NCBI RefSeq assembly: GCF_019175385.1
Contig: NC_083346.1
Span: 91,208,333 to 91,272,332, forward strand
Direction: 5' to 3'
DNA length: 64,000 nucleotides
Source of the DNA: Lycium barbarum
Lineage: Eukaryota > Streptophyta > Magnoliopsida > Solanales > Solanaceae
Shown here: in pieces, positions 1 to 14,100 of the stretch
Numbering within the stretch: the stretch's first letter is position 1
How the letters are laid out: each line of letters begins with the position of its first letter
Translations under genes and position numbers: made by a program
Notes under the pieces: generated by a model
The model's input: only the letters and a program-made list of their open reading frames with translations
What the model was told of the DNA's origin: nothing
Database searches by the model: none

Positions 1-930
1 CGATAAAAAGAAACAACGAGATCAAAGCGGTGCGAAAAAAATTCGTTTGTTGTTCTTGAGAGGGATTACATTTTCTTTCTTCCTTGAAATGAAGAAGACG
101 TTGCTGTTCTTTCAAACATGAAACGTTGATACTCTTTTTAGAATTAAAATATGTTGTTGCTTGCTAAATGTATATCTACAGCAAACATGTATCCTCAACT
201 GAGTTTTAACCAAATTAATATAGGATACATAATTGATACTTGTCCTTACACGTAGGGCCCTATGGTCCACCACTTAGGAAAATGTATAGCTACCATTAAA
301 ATTTATCCCCAACAGACCCTATATAGCATTAGTCATATATTTGTTTCCTTGTAATGCATACACGTGGTCATGCCAATACACTTGTCCCTTTATTCCTTTT
401 TTTTTTTTTTTTATGAAAACTTGCTTACTTTATATCATGCAATTTAATTCCCTGCTCCCAATTTATTTAAACATGGACCACCTTTAATACACTTCATATA
501 CTCATTATCATAATCATGTGGTAGAACTCTAGTCCATAGCCTCTTTATACCTACACAAATATTATTCCCAATCACAGTCGTAACACTTGTTAAGGCCTAA
601 ATTATTTTTGGACTTCATTCCTCATATATACCAAGTTCTTGATTTTCATGCTTCAATATGACTAAATCCTCCGGCTCTGGTAAATATTTTCGTGTTGGAC
701 AGTTCACTTTCCTAGTCCAAAAATACGGAATATTATAGCTTGGACCGTATTTCATTCAAATAAATTTCAAACCTCGACGAAGATTATTTTCTTCGATTGG
801 TTTAACTTCTAATATTTACAACACATCTGTACCATTACTCTAACCGCCCATAAGCTTGGGGGATAACCTCGTTTCCGTTACTAATTTTATTTAACTCGCA
901 CGCTTTTCATTGCATGAAAACACGGGATGT
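1..930 (-). repeat. 3' LTR of Ty3/gypsy element A (partial, cut by window start)
   Basis: Positions 1-930 repeat 6690-7611 almost base for base, with scattered substitutions and a longer T run near 400. Together they are the two LTRs of one minus-strand element. The element's orientation follows from the primer-binding site beside the other LTR and the polypurine tract beside this one. The inner edge reads cacgggatgt then agcgtcc, where the other copy ends in gggatgtaaca, so the terminal TGTTACA has been altered here. The rest of this LTR lies outside the window. Confidence 0.88.
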
Positions 931-933
931 AGC

Positions 934-950
934 GTCCTTCCCCCTTTTAG
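934..950 (-). other. Polypurine tract of element A
   Basis: The plus strand reads tccttcccccttttag, a purine tract on the minus strand directly next to the 3' LTR. It is followed by a cattcgtccttgaatgtt box that also sits beside the tracts of elements B, C, D and X. It would prime plus-strand DNA synthesis. Confidence 0.75.
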
Positions 951-3900
951 AACATTCGTCCTTGAATGTTAAACTAGTCCTGTATAAGTATACTAGTTAT
1001 GGTGATCTCATAACGAATCAATTCTAACTAGAACTCATCTATCATGCTTTGCCTTTCTTTGTTTGGCTTAATACCATTCTCCACTTGACATCAGTCAATA
1101 TTGAATTTTCAAAGAAAGTGATCATAATTTATATACTTCCATAATTGACTACAACTTACTATATCCATCTACGTTTGAGGCTTAGGTCTAGTTTTTCTTA
1201 TTTTGGAGTCATCTTTCCAGTAACACTGTAGAATAGGAGCTGTCTTTCCTTTGGGTAGGTTTACCATCGCATATTGGTTCCTCTTATCCTCTCTTCTAAT
1301 TTTTATAGGTCTACTTTCACTCTTTATTTAGGTCGCATAGTCCATAGCGTACCTCCTTCTTGGAGTCATTATTTTAATCCTTCGACATGAACTATCTATA
1401 ACATTCCCTTTGAATAGTTGAAAACGAGTTTTCTTCTTAGTAATGACTCTCGATTGCAATACTCTCTCGATTCATTAGGAATATCCTTTCAAGAGATATA
1501 AGTGAGTCACTTTTCTGATATGATCCTTGTTGATACTCGAAATCGTCGATTCTTTTTCTTGCTCAATAATGGTATTAAGTCTCACATGGTTTGCAAATCT
1601 CTCCGACTTCCTTTCTTCCATATGACCATAATAATGATATTGATTCACATATGTAGAGTCTTGATAAATTCAATCTGAGATGTCTTGTCGTAGGTGTCCC
1701 TCATTGACTCATTAAAGGCTTCATAGTTTTCGAGAATCTCATAATCCTCTGGTAATCTATTGGAAATTTGCTATAACTACAATGATATAAAAATGAAAGT
1801 TCCAAGGCGTAATACTCTTCTGGTAGAACCCCCTTTATTTGATGGTCTCATCGAATTCATAAGTAATCTAACACACCCCAGGGTTATCATAGGAAACATA
1901 TAACATATACTTATATCATATTCAGAGTAATTGTCCTATTTGTCCTTAATGACAATTCCAACTCAACATTTTGACTCAATTTACCATATATTTTTCCGTC
2001 AACTAACCCAGAGTATCACAAATACACTATTCTTGCTTACCTCTTACTCCTCTTTTTAAATACCCAATTGGTTTCATTCTCGACATGTAAATACTTGCAG
2101 GTTACATAACCGTTCTTGTGTGATTCGTCTATGAACATCTAATCTTATTCATAAACTTCACTTCCTTTGGTTCGTTCTATTTTATGTATCTCATACATAC
2201 CAAAGCTCTTTTGTCTATCTGTTGTAACTTATCTCGTCATACTATTTTCTTTCCTTTATTTTTCCCTTGATTAACACATCTTATATTCTACTATCGAAAA
2301 CTTTATTTCCCTTATTAATTTGTCACTTATAAATTGCAATATCATTAACAAACGACTCTACTGTTAGTTCATTTGCCTCTATTCCAGTATAGCATCGCTA
2401 TCCTTTAGAATATTCCTTGAGTTATTTGCTCCCAATGTCATGTTGTTCAAGGCATTCACGAATGATTTTTAGTACAATCTCATATACCCGCTCGATTCTT
2501 GTTCATTTATTTACTAGCTATAAGATTTTTTTTTCTGCATAGCTCTCACTTTTTGTGTTAGAGTCTATATCTGTCACATCTTAGGATTCATCTTTTCAAT
2601 CTCTATACTTGTATTTTCCTTCCTCGCTTCCCCCCTTTAAGGGTCATACTTATACTATTCTAAAATCATTTTTCTCACTTCCAATCTTGAATTCATGTAT
2701 CCCTTTCCTTAATTCCCTTATTATACTGAATCATATTCTTGCCCTTTCCCATAATTTATAGTTGCGATAATCATGTGTGAAGTCTTAACATACTTATCTT
2801 GCAGTTTTGTAATCAAGTAATACAACCAACATAGCAATCCAAACAAGGATGTATTTTACTTAGCTCAACCGTTAATTATGAGTCAATTTCTACATTCGCT
2901 CCAATTAACAACTTCTTTCCCATAGGGATACTCGAAATAGTAGTATGTCTAGCTATCCATACCATGCATGTAATGTCACCTATCCTATTCTTCGATGCTC
3001 AGATTTCACTTATAGCGTCATCTTTCCCTTTTTTTCCCATCTTAAGTTATTCCTCTCTTTCCTGTGATCGACTTATAGTAACTGTAAATGCATTTTCCTT
3101 TAAACCCGCTATCTTTGTTTTCAAGGATCTAAGTCTCATGTGCAACTAATACCCCTTATCCCTCATACTCCTTTACTCTTGTGTTGCACTCAACATTAAT
3201 TTCAAAACCAATTATAATCATATCGTATTTGTCGTTGATGATAGCCTTGCTTTATCGCTTTATCGTCGTACGGTAACTCATAACTCATGTCCACATTTAT
3301 CTTTCCAACTTATTCCTTCATATACTTTACATGTTCTATCTTGGTATAGGATATTCGTAGGAGATGCGTCTTCCTTTCCTCATAATACGACTACTTCTCA
3401 AGCGCGCGTACTTCGCATATTTCCTTTTCTCTCTGTACCCATACTTTTCCTTTAGATTCTTTCCTCTTCAATTTATCTTATTACCTCCCGTTTTATAATC
3501 AATCCTTTATTCCTCGCACAAGAAACCTTATTCTTAACTCAGTACCACTTTGTCCTTCAGAATATATTACTTCTATACTATCCATTTTTTGCTTCCAAAA
3601 CTTATTCTTGTCATTCTGATCATCCTCTCTCATCCTTATTATGCTGATTCTTTCCCTAACAATCGTTCTATTTTGTTATTCATCTTCCCGTAGTCTTGGT
3701 GTTTTACATCCAGCCAAAGACATCACTTGTGATCTCGATTATACAAATCACAAACTGTTACTACTTTGCCATATCATTATTCTCTGATTTCTTTTTCAAG
3801 TTGACTTTCTTTTTCCTTTTGCTTGCTATCATTTCTGTCATTGTGAAACCTCTATGTTGGACTTTCCACTAACAATGTCTTATAAGCTTATTTATCTACT

Positions 3901-4958
3901 GCCCCATGGCTCGCTTATTGGTTTCACACTTGTATTCACTACTCATTCATATAGAACATGTCGCATCTTTAGTCGTTTCCTCGCTATACTTTACTTACTT
4001 GGTATCACAATTCTTGCTACGTTCTCAATATATCCTGATCATAATCAACTTTATAGAGTGCCACTTCTTGATCTCATTCACAATCCTGCTTACAAGATAG
4101 AATAAACCTCATGAAGTAAGCATACTTAAACTGTTACTCCTTTTGATCAGCCCTATTACACTTACCACATAAGTTGTCTTACCAATGTATTCACATTCGT
4201 TATAACCCTTCGTATTTCGTACCCCTGTCTCAGTCATGCTGTTACCTGATCTTTCTAATAGACTTGTCACACTCTATTGGAGTTACCCTTTCTCTTCTAT
4301 GTCATGTTTTAGTACTACCAGTCTCCCTAATTTACTCTAGTATTTCTCTTTACTATATCAATGTCGATCTTATAATTACCGTTACTATCAATTCGACAAC
4401 ATTTACCTCATCTCTTGTAGTTGTCAATGATACTCCTAACTTAATCCTATCCTGCCATTACTTTTTACACAACATCCTTTCCCGTTGGGACATATTACAA
4501 GCTTATATTTTTATCTCCTTTAAATTCTAGGAAAATTTTGGCAGAGTTTCCTCTATGTTTCTTACTATCCAAAACCTACACGCAGCAAATACCAACAATG
4601 CCTCACAGGCTAATATATATATACAACATATCTCAGCCACACAGGGCTCCCAATTTCAAGTAAAAGTAAAAAGATGTCGAAACATACCTCATATATCACA
4701 CCTCGAGATGTACCTGATTGTTTAGCGATCTGCCCTGTTATACCTTTCTATTTACTTTCCCTTTCATTCTTCAGCTTTACATTTCAATCATGCCTCAATA
4801 TTCTTACCTTAGCCAACATACATCTTTCGTGCCGTTGCTTACCTTTGTACCGATTCATTCAATTTGTTCAGTCAACAAATTTAAAACTGAACTTATCATC
4901 AAGAGATACATTTAATCAATTCCTCTGTTGTACTGACACTGACTTACCTCTATGAGAA
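951..4958 (-). other. Non-coding internal block of element A (pol replaced)
   Basis: This 4-kb interior is strongly C/T-rich on the plus strand and encodes no recognisable Gag, protease, RT or integrase in any frame. It is homologous along most of its length to the interior of B (about 27690-30300) and, inverted, to C (about 38030-39790). Examples of shared landmarks are the segment at 3854-4105 and the motif ggcagagtttcctctat near 4540. The plus strand, antisense to the element, has several hydrophobic ORFs such as 3854-4105 and 4174-4530. A pyrimidine-rich strand opens frames by chance, so these are not called as genes. I infer a non-autonomous (LARD-like) interior. Confidence 0.6.
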
Positions 4959-5258
4959 CCAATCCATTATCACATAAACACATATTCAGATAATGTAGCC
5001 TCAACGAAATCACTTACCTCTATAACTTCCAATATCATCACCCACTATCTTCTGTCAATACTTTTCTTCTGCTGAAATCAAGGGTTAGTATAAGGAATCT
5101 CATTTCCTATAGCTTGGCTCTATCGCACGATCTTAGATATGAAAGAAGAGTAACCATCCTAAATTCCCTGTAACCTCATGTTTATAAATGTGGCGCGCAA
5201 CACACCATAAACAAGACTCTACTAGACACGACTTTGCAGACAACCCCTAGGACGAACT
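4959..5258 (-). other. 5' leader of element A
   Basis: This stretch between the primer-binding site and the internal block matches the leaders of B (30560-30830 and 24780-25056), C (36645-36830), D (50119-50299) and the orphan leader at 23400-23557. Shared words include gatagagc beside a 'gatcgtgcgat' box and a 'tttataaatgtggcgcgcaa' box on the plus strand. It is untranslated; a packaging or dimerisation role would be inference. Confidence 0.65.
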
Positions 5259-5270
5259 GCTCTGATACCA
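5259..5270 (-). other. Primer-binding site (initiator-Met tRNA) of element A
   Basis: gctctgatacca is the reverse complement of TGGTATCAGAGC, the 3' end complement of plant initiator-methionine tRNA. It lies three bases from the LTR start TGTCACACCC at 5274, which fixes the element on the minus strand. Confidence 0.9.
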
Positions 5271-5273
5271 CTC

Positions 5274-7611
5274 TGTCACACCCTAATTCCGATAGGGCAT
5301 GATGGGCACCCAACTCTTACTTAGAGCTGAGCGAACCCTCTGGCATTCACATGATGAAACTGGACATATAAAAAGAATTTTGGAAATATAATAAAGTACT
5401 TTCCGTCAAACCATAGAAATTTGCGAACGATACTCAATATAAATATATACCGTACCCGGCCCTCTAGTGAGGGACTCCGTGAAGTAACCATATATATACC
5501 GTACCCGGCCCTCTAGTGAGGGACTCGGTGAAATAATCATATATATACCGTACCCGGCCCTCTAGTGAGGGTCTCGGTGAACAATGCAATGAAACTATGC
5601 ACGAATACGTACCCGGCCCGGGACTCGGTGAAATGATGTAATAACGTTATGCATGAATAGAATATCCGGAGCAACCATATACAAATTAAATAATCATCTG
5701 AGACTCAATAGAATAATTAGAATGAACCAACACTGGAGAATAAAAGACAACTATCATGTCAAGTACCACTGAGAACTAGAATTCATTGGAGTCATGTATG
5801 TTCATCGTTCGCTCGTTTTATGTAATTCTTGCCAAAAAGAAAGAAGGGATTGCTTTAAATATATATAGAAGCAAATGAATGCAGGTGAGACTCATAAGAT
5901 TATTTCTGAAACTCTTTGAATAACCTGGAAGCATAATACCCTCGAATGTCACTATGGACTATAATATCAAAATAGGACTTCAGGAAACATAGACACGTAT
6001 CAGGACATAATGAAATAGCTTCTGGAAATCAAGAACATTAGCCATTCTAGTATTTAAGAATAGAAGCTTTTTTGTAGTTTATACGTTCGTCGTCCGTTTG
6101 TTCCATATAGACCATGCCAAAAGAAGAAAAGGGAATAGCCTTAACATACCTTGTCGCTTCTCAAGTTAACCATAACTTAGGTCTCGGGCTTCACCAATCT
6201 ACAAACAATACCAAATATGCCAATAATTAAATTAGGATACTCTTCCAAACCAACCCTTAATTTCTTAGAAATCTAACGATATTCGGGTAGCATCTTCCTT
6301 AAAAACTTAATAATATTCATGATTCCAATTTAGCAAAAATATCAGTCACAATACCAATAACAATATCAACAAATACATATCCAATTATAATCAAATCCAT
6401 TCTTAGATCACCTCCAAAACAGCCCAATATACATTCCTATACCGATGCTTGTATACACATCTTTATTTTCCTATATACATAGTATAACAACCACCAAACA
6501 GTCCACATGATAACAACAACAATTTATCCGATTTCCGATATAGTTTTCGTAATTCTTTCATCTAGCAACGTAGATACGACTCGGATAACTCTAAATACAT
6601 CTAGGAGAGAGGATTTCTTACCTTATATGTCAAGATTTAATCTTCTTCCACCTTACTTCATTACGAAGAAAGCCCAAATTTAACAACGCGATAAAAAGAA
6701 ACAACGAGATCAAAGCGGTGCGAAAAAAATCCATTTGTTGTTCTTGAGGGGATTACATTTTCTTTCTTCCTTGAAATGAAGAAGACGTTGTTGTTCTTTC
6801 AAACATGAAACATTGATACTCTTTTTAGAATTAAAATATGTTGCTGCTTGCTAAATGTATATCTGCAGCAAACATGTATCCTCAAGTGAGTTTTAACCAA
6901 ATTAATATACGATACATAATTGATACTTGTCCTTACACGTAGGGCCCTATGGTCCACCGCTTAGGAAAATGTATAGCTACCATTAAAATTTATTCCCAAC
7001 AAACCCTATATAGCATTAGTCATATATTTGTTTCCTTGTAATGCATACACGTGGTCATGCCAATACACATGTCCCTTTATTCCTTTTTTATGAAAACTTG
7101 CTTACTTTATCTCGTGCAATTTAATTCCCTACTCCCAATTTATTTAAACATGGACCACCTTTAATACACTTCGTATACTAATTATCATAATCATGTGGTA
7201 GAACTCTAGTCCATATCCTCTTTATACCTACACAAATATTATTCCCAGTTACCATCGTCACACTTGTCAAGGCCTAAATTATTTTTGGCCTTCATTCCTC
7301 ATATATACCAAGTTCTTGATTTTCATGCTTCAATATGACTAAATCCTCCGGCTCTGGTAAATTTGTTCGTGTTGGACAGTTCACTTTCCTAGTCCAAAAA
7401 TACGGAATATTATAGCTTGGACTGTATTTCATTCAAATAAATTTCAAACCTCGACGAAGGTTTTTTTCTTCGATTTGTTTAACTTCTAATATTTACAACA
7501 CATCTATACCATTACTCTAACCACCTATAAGCTTGGGGGATAACCTCGTTTCCGTTACTAATTTTATTTAACTCGCACGCTTTCCATTGCATGAAAACAC
7601 GGGATGTAACA
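5274..7611 (-). repeat. 5' LTR of Ty3/gypsy element A
   Basis: The LTR starts TGTCACACCC and ends GGGATGTAACA on the plus strand (2338 bp), so it has inverted TGT...ACA termini. Its right-hand 920 bp repeats at 1-930. It holds a 49-bp tandem repeat at 5440-5640. It also contains two related blocks around 5810-5860 and 6085-6145, both including a run like tgccaaaagaagaaaggga, which suggests an old internal duplication. The last part is related to other LTRs here only in general layout. The flanking five bases at 7612-7616 (aacag) are the expected target duplication, but the partner lies outside the window. Confidence 0.88.
5440..5640 (-). repeat. 49-bp minisatellite in LTR of A
   Basis: The core gtacccggccctctagtgag recurs at 5452, 5501 and 5550, with a shortened fourth copy at 5611. 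Each unit includes ccctctagtgaggg, an imperfect palindrome. The same unit, inverted and diverged, is found in the LTR of X at about 55100-55275. Confidence 0.85.
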
Positions 7612-8478
7612 AACAGGATCCTTGGTGCACAAAATGGGAGCAAACAGGTACAACATGAGCCCTTATTAATCATTTACAAAAAGGGTTTCAAATTAGCAGA
7701 CATGAGGCAAAATAGCTAAACTTTCTAGACATAATTAACTTAACAGGGCAAAACAACATAGAAGACAGGCAGGACACATAACATCAGTACTTTTAGATCA
7801 TTTATAGTATCACTTATCACATTTTAATCAACCAAGGACCATATCTAACACAGTGCAGGATTAGATCATATGCTCAAATGGTAAAAATAAAGACTAAGCT
7901 AACACATGTTAATACCAACATTTAAAAGCTAACAATGCTCTAATCATGCCATATAACAACTAATCTAATCAACTCTAACTAAACATTATAAAGATCATAA
8001 CTAACCAGAACAAAAATTAACATGTAATACATGGTTAACATAAGCAGATTAGGCCAAATAACACCCAAGGAATTTCCAGCTAAAACAAGCTATATTAACA
8101 CCCAAGGCATTTTCAACGCTATATTAACACCTAAACCATGCTTAACTGAGAGCAAACATTGCTATAACAACACATAAGACATATTAAAACTAAGTTAAGC
8201 TAAACTAATATATAAAACTAAATAAATCTAGCTAAAGCTAACATATAAATAGGCTTAACTATTAAACTAAACTAACACGGGAAAAACATTATTTAGCTAA
8301 CTAGCTCATCACATAAACATGCTTAATCACAAAAATGACAAAAATAAGCTAACACATAGCAATTAAAGAAACAGAAAAATGCAAAAATAAAAGAGAAAGG
8401 GGAATTACCTCTCTTTTGTGCAGCCGTGAAGAGATTTGGACTTGAAAACTTCATTGCTTCACCCCAAATGCTCAAAAT
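7612..8478. other. Unassigned A-rich spacer
   Basis: This 867-bp spacer between elements A and E is rich in short words such as agctaa, aactaa and acatataaa. It has no ORF of note and no match to anything else in the window that I could see. It may be the original host sequence or a very old repeat. Confidence 0.4.
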
Positions 8479-11145
8479 TGTCACGACCCAATTTGGCAAA
8501 GATGTGCGGACACTTACCTTCCCACCTCGGTAAGAGAACCCTTAGCCAATGATAATAAAGACGTAATTAAATAAGTCAAATAAGCGGTTGAGAATAAATC
8601 ACGTAAGTCTGACGATAATAAAATAGAAAAGGTGCGGAAATAAGGAAATACACCCAGGGTCTGGTCTAATCCAGACAAGATCATCAAACTAGAAATATAC
8701 AAGTCTGGAAATATAATAATACATCAAATCTGTATATGTCTCAAAATGGAATGTAAGACATAAATAAGAGGAGTCTTCAAGGCAACGAGTGTCTCGTCCT
8801 CACCCTGTAAACTCTAAGCTATATTGATAGCGACTATTAGCCACGGAAGACGGAAGCAGATCCAAGCTGGAACTCTGCATTCATAAAATAATGTAGCAAG
8901 TACAGGTCAGTACAAAACCACAGTACTGGTAGGTATCATAGGCCGACCAAGTATAGCTAACATAATTTAGACAATAAAGCAAGATAGGCAGATAAATCAA
9001 CAAGTATAAGTCAAACACAATCAGAACCAAGTACATGTCATCACCTAAGTGGAAGCATCAAAACCCAAGTGTGCCAAGTCTCAATATATCTAATCCGAAC
9101 CCTACAACACAAGTAAATCACCAGATCATCACAATATAAGCCATAATGCAATGCAATGCAATGCAATAATGTATGAATGCAAATGCCATGCAATATTGTG
9201 TACACATGTACTCCGGACGGAAGTATTGACGTCCTGGTAGCACAACCCATAGGGGACCCGCGACGTCCATGTACCTCACGCAATCCACAATTTCGGGACA
9301 AACATTGGATATCGGACTTCTCATATCACTCCACTCAATCTACGATTTCGGGACAACTATTAGATATCGGACTTCTCACATCACTCTCATGCAAACTCAG
9401 TCCAGCTCATCACAGTGTTTCCTCAAGTATCAACAATGTATCATAAGTAAATCACGAGAGATGAGAATGCGTGCAATGTATGAATCAACATCAATAATAA
9501 GATCAATATCACAAGTACCAGTATGGGTACGCCAATCATATCATGAAAGACTACACAAGTGATAAAGAATACTATTCTCGTATCATCATCAACAAGTGAG
9601 GTAGCACAATATCATGAACAAGATATATCAATAGTCTCCAATGTCTACTATTACCACGCGGCATCAAGCCAATAACAATAAATCAATCAAGTGACAACAT
9701 AACGGGATGGCTAGCCCCAATAATTCAACAGGGCCCAACCTAAGACAATATCCAACCCAACTTCATACCCGAAGGTTTACATGCTTTCTCTGGCAATATC
9801 ATCTAAATATATTCTTCGCTAAATGAAGTCTCACCAAAGGTAAGTCATAACCTACCTGGATGGCCGAACAATAATACACCAATAATTACTCCTTAGCCTT
9901 GCCCATCCGTTGAGCCTCAAGATCAAGAAAGTCTAGGCATATTCGAAATCTAGATTAGAAATCATGAAGATCGATGCCTATATTGCTATCATTCAAATTA
10001 GGTCAAAAACCAACCTTAGAATTTGAGGAAACGGGGCCCATAAGGTCAAAATGGGAAATTCGGGGGTAAATTATCCAATTAAACACTAGGTGCTCAAAAC
10101 CCAACGACTAATTGCTAAATTAACTCAAGGATTCTCCCAATTTCGACATCCGAGCAAAACCCCCAATTTTGAGTATAATCCCTGACTCTTAAATTAATGA
10201 ATTCAATACTAATAATGGAAGGTATATGATTAACAACCTTAGATATATAATAATCTAGCACAAACCCAATCAAGATCATCATTTAGAAGCCTAGATAGAA
10301 TATCCATTAAACCCACTTTTAATCTTTCATTACTTAATGAACTACCAAGATGGAAAGGATTCTAAGATGATTAGGGATTATGAAATAGTAAGGGGATTAG
10401 AAGGACATACCACCAAGAATCTTCTCCAAGTATCCAATAGAATTGTTCCCAAGGGCTCAATTTTCAGAATGGAAATAAATGAGGGACTTAAGGCATTTAA
10501 AACTTCATTTAATGAACTAACTGCCCGTCACCCACTTCCGCGACCATATTACTGCTCCAGCAGTGCCGCCCCAGCTGTCCCATGACCGCTATAGCGGCCA
10601 TGCCAAAAGGCACAGACTGCTTTAGCGATACGGCTGTCGTGCTGCTGGTGACGCCAAAGCGGGCATCAGACACCAGAAACTTTCCCAAGTTTCACATTTC
10701 AACTCGAATTTCCGACTAATTCCCAAGGTCATTTGCTCACAAACCACATACAAAAACACAATACGAACGCGGTCGTGGCCTCAAAATTCCCAACGGAGGT
10801 CTCGTTGACCGAGTCAACCCCCGATACCACAATTCTAACTTCCCAACCCAAGTCCAAAGTGCATCCGAGTGCATTGGGAACCGAACCAGTTATACACACA
10901 AGTTCTAAAAGACCATCCGGACCTGTCGGAATCGACGGATTTTTGAAAAAGGTCTGTTTACCTAAAAGTCAACTTTGAGTCAACTCTTTTTCATTTAAGC
11001 CCAAATTTCACAAAAAGTCACCCGAATCAAGTCTAAACACCTCAGGAAGCGTGTCAACGGTCCCCTCAGGTCAAAAGTGAGCTAACAAGCTCAAGAAAGG
11101 GTCAAAAGGGCTGAAAATGCAATTACGACCAAACAAGTTGTTACG
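8479..11145 (-). repeat. LTR of Ty3/gypsy element E
   Basis: The sequence starts TGTCACGACCCAATTTGGC and ends near aagttgttacg, a decayed form of the usual GTTACA end, giving about 2.67 kb. The organisation copies the other LTRs: a spliced-looking half with dense short repeats (9150-9420, including atttcgggacaa and gatatcggacttctca repeated at 9290-9385) and a GC-rich palindrome zone (10520-10680, with ccgctatagcgg at 10586-10597). No second copy lies in the window, so it could be a 3' LTR whose partner was lost. The right edge is less certain than the left. Confidence 0.65.
9285..9395. repeat. Short tandem repeat in LTR of E
   Basis: Two copies of a roughly 50-bp unit containing caatctacgatttcgggaca and ggatatcggacttctcatatcactc occur back to back. 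It occupies the same relative position as the minisatellites in the LTRs of A, B, C, D and X. Confidence 0.65.
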
Positions 11146-14100
11146 TCAGATACCAGTTAAATAATCGCTAGTCCTCGAGCGATAACGAAGAGAGGACATA
11201 AGATACTTAAATCGGCAATAATTGAAGATATCGGCCACACACGTCGGACTTCTCTTTACAGGAAGGATTCTCATCGAACACAACTGAATCCCAGCGAATG
11301 CTACATAAACCACCAGAACAGTACTTCTCCAACACGAACATGGAAAATTGGATGAGCATTCGATAGATCTAGTGAAATCTAACTCATAGAACAAGGGTCC
11401 AACAATGGGTAGTCTCAATGGCCAATACACCTCGGCTCACTTGCCCTCTTTTCCAACTCGCAAGACACCCTTGCCGGGTGTAACATTAAAACCTGATTGT
11501 TCACTCTACCAGTCACAACTCTCTAACTTAGCTCGAGCTCCAGTTCTCATATCTCTGCATTCAAATTTGCTTAGCAATTTGTCCTCAAATAACAATTTGC
11601 TTTTACCCGAATTCTCTGATTGGACAACACCGCAATCTTGAACGCGATCAATAGGCCCTACAAACACTTTCTCAAACCAACGCAATCCTTTAAAACTTGG
11701 TCGCAAACCATAACCCATTCTAAACGATAAAATACTGTGATTCCGCTAACTCTTTCTCCCACATCTTCTAAAGCCATTACTCGTACCGCGATTTCTTAGA
11801 AACATATGAACACACATACCAAATTTCTGAACTCATAACTACTCTTGCCGGAAAGAATCCTTGATTCATCTGCGATCTATGCGCAATTCTATCAAAACTG
11901 ATCTTACCTGCAGCCAACTTGTCCAGTTCAAAATCTTTTTCAACCTTCATATCACAATACAGGAATCTATACCACTGAATAGCTCGTCGAGCAACCAATT
12001 GATCACTATAGAGACCTCCATGCAACAGTTCCTCCTCAAATCTGCACTAGGCTCATTGCCTACTTTTATTCTGTCCCAAATAACTGTTCTCAGAAAGTAT
12101 CATCAAATCCACTAGAGAACCCTTACAAAGCTCGGTAAGTCTGCCATACCCCAAATCTGAGCCGAAACGATTCGAGTCCTTAGATATCTTCCTGTAGGTG
12201 AAATCATAGACCTTTAAGCTTAACTCAAACCACACTGATCCTGAATGAAAGTACTACTCTCGAATATTACTAATAGTCATTAGAACCGACTCCGAATTCG
12301 AAACAAATCACAACCATACCACGCATAACAATTCCATTCTATCACTTCCGACTCTACAAGTTAAGTCCTATCCAAGGTATCAACTTAGTATCAAAGAGTT
12401 ATACCTTATGATTTCAATCTTCATATTTCTCAACCTTTACCTGATACGCAATTCTGAAACAACCCCGAACCTTTCGACGCGAAACCTGAATCCCCGTATA
12501 GTGATTATATAACCATCGAACTTCTCACAGTATTACCTCGATATGCTCGTAAATTCTCTGAAAGTATCTAGTCTTACACTGTCGCTCTAAATCTCACGCA
12601 GTCACCCCAAAGTCTTTAATAACCAAAAGCGCTTACCCAAATTGTCCAGTCAATATTACTTGCGATCATATTGTATTACCACGAGTAAGGTCCTTCCCGA
12701 AAATATAACTCTAGTCCTCACATGATAGGAATTCCACAATCCTTTCTCTTAAATCACACTGACTCATTCATTGCAGAAGGTCACGAAACTTATCAGACGG
12801 TGTACCACCAAGTCACTTTTTGTAAACCTCAACAAGTTGGTTCACTAAAATATGTTTCTCACTAGTCGCGGATCACGAACCTCACGGAACTCTGTCATAT
12901 TACTTAGTCCATCCCTATAGATTTCCTTTTTAAATTCATGCAACAAACACATCTCAACTGGAATATGCAAGAAAATGACACCACAATCCATACTGACCCA
13001 AGAAATCCCAATGGTGTACCCTTTTTTTTATCGATTCACAATCATCTATACCATTTCTTGACTCGTCAATTCCCAATTTTCTAATCACCTCACGATCATT
13101 GATACCGTAACCAATCCTCGAATCCACTCTATCGAATACCACATAATCATAAATCTTGCAAACTAGCCGAATTAATCCTGAAGATAGGATCGTACCAGAC
13201 ACTCTGCACATTAGCATTTCCTTGACACTTACCACTCCAAACTGAACACTCTTTAAATATAGCGTATCACACAACAGTATCACTAATATCCTTATGTATC
13301 CCACTGAATCGTCCTTGCCGAATTGTTTTACTCAATTCCCGAAATATATACAAAACTTAACTCAGTTAACCCACCACTGATCTACCATTTCAAGCACCCA
13401 CGTTTATGAATCCATTACTCAAATCTTTAACATTACTAGTCCTCGAAGAATCATCTCTTACCTCAATCATCGAATCTGGACACCTCTAACCACTCGTACG
13501 CCAATCCTTTTTATTCAATCCCATAAGTCGAGTAGTAACACCATTAGTAGCGGGATCTAGTCAAATTTTCACAATGAATACAATGTTTCTAACCTCAGTC
13601 CAACACTGACCTCTGTTAGTTTATGTCTTAACCGAACATACCAACTCATCCATAAACTCTCAAGCCTACTCTACACAGTCCCATCACAACCAAGATCTCC
13701 CATCACTAATTCTTGTTCCCACGATTTTCTAGCTACCCTTAACCTCGCAGATCCCGATCAACTGCATCGGTCACTCTTTTACTATATGTCATGATATAAT
13801 ACCCATGCAGTCCAACACAACTCACGTACTCTCACCTCAAGTCTTACGAACCTCAATCTCCTGAACCCGATAGCCAAATGCCTCATTGTAACCTTTCAGT
13901 TCCCGTATTCCATCTCAAATCGCTCTATCACTATCAACCAACAACACTTAAATCCACTCTATCCTCTAAACCAATCATCCCTCTGAGCCGAACGAACCAC
14001 AAACAATATCAGTACTTCTCTTCAACCCGAAGTGTAGCAATCAGTAACTTCCCAAGTCATTAACTCATCACATACGCCCATAATTGAAGTCATTTCTATC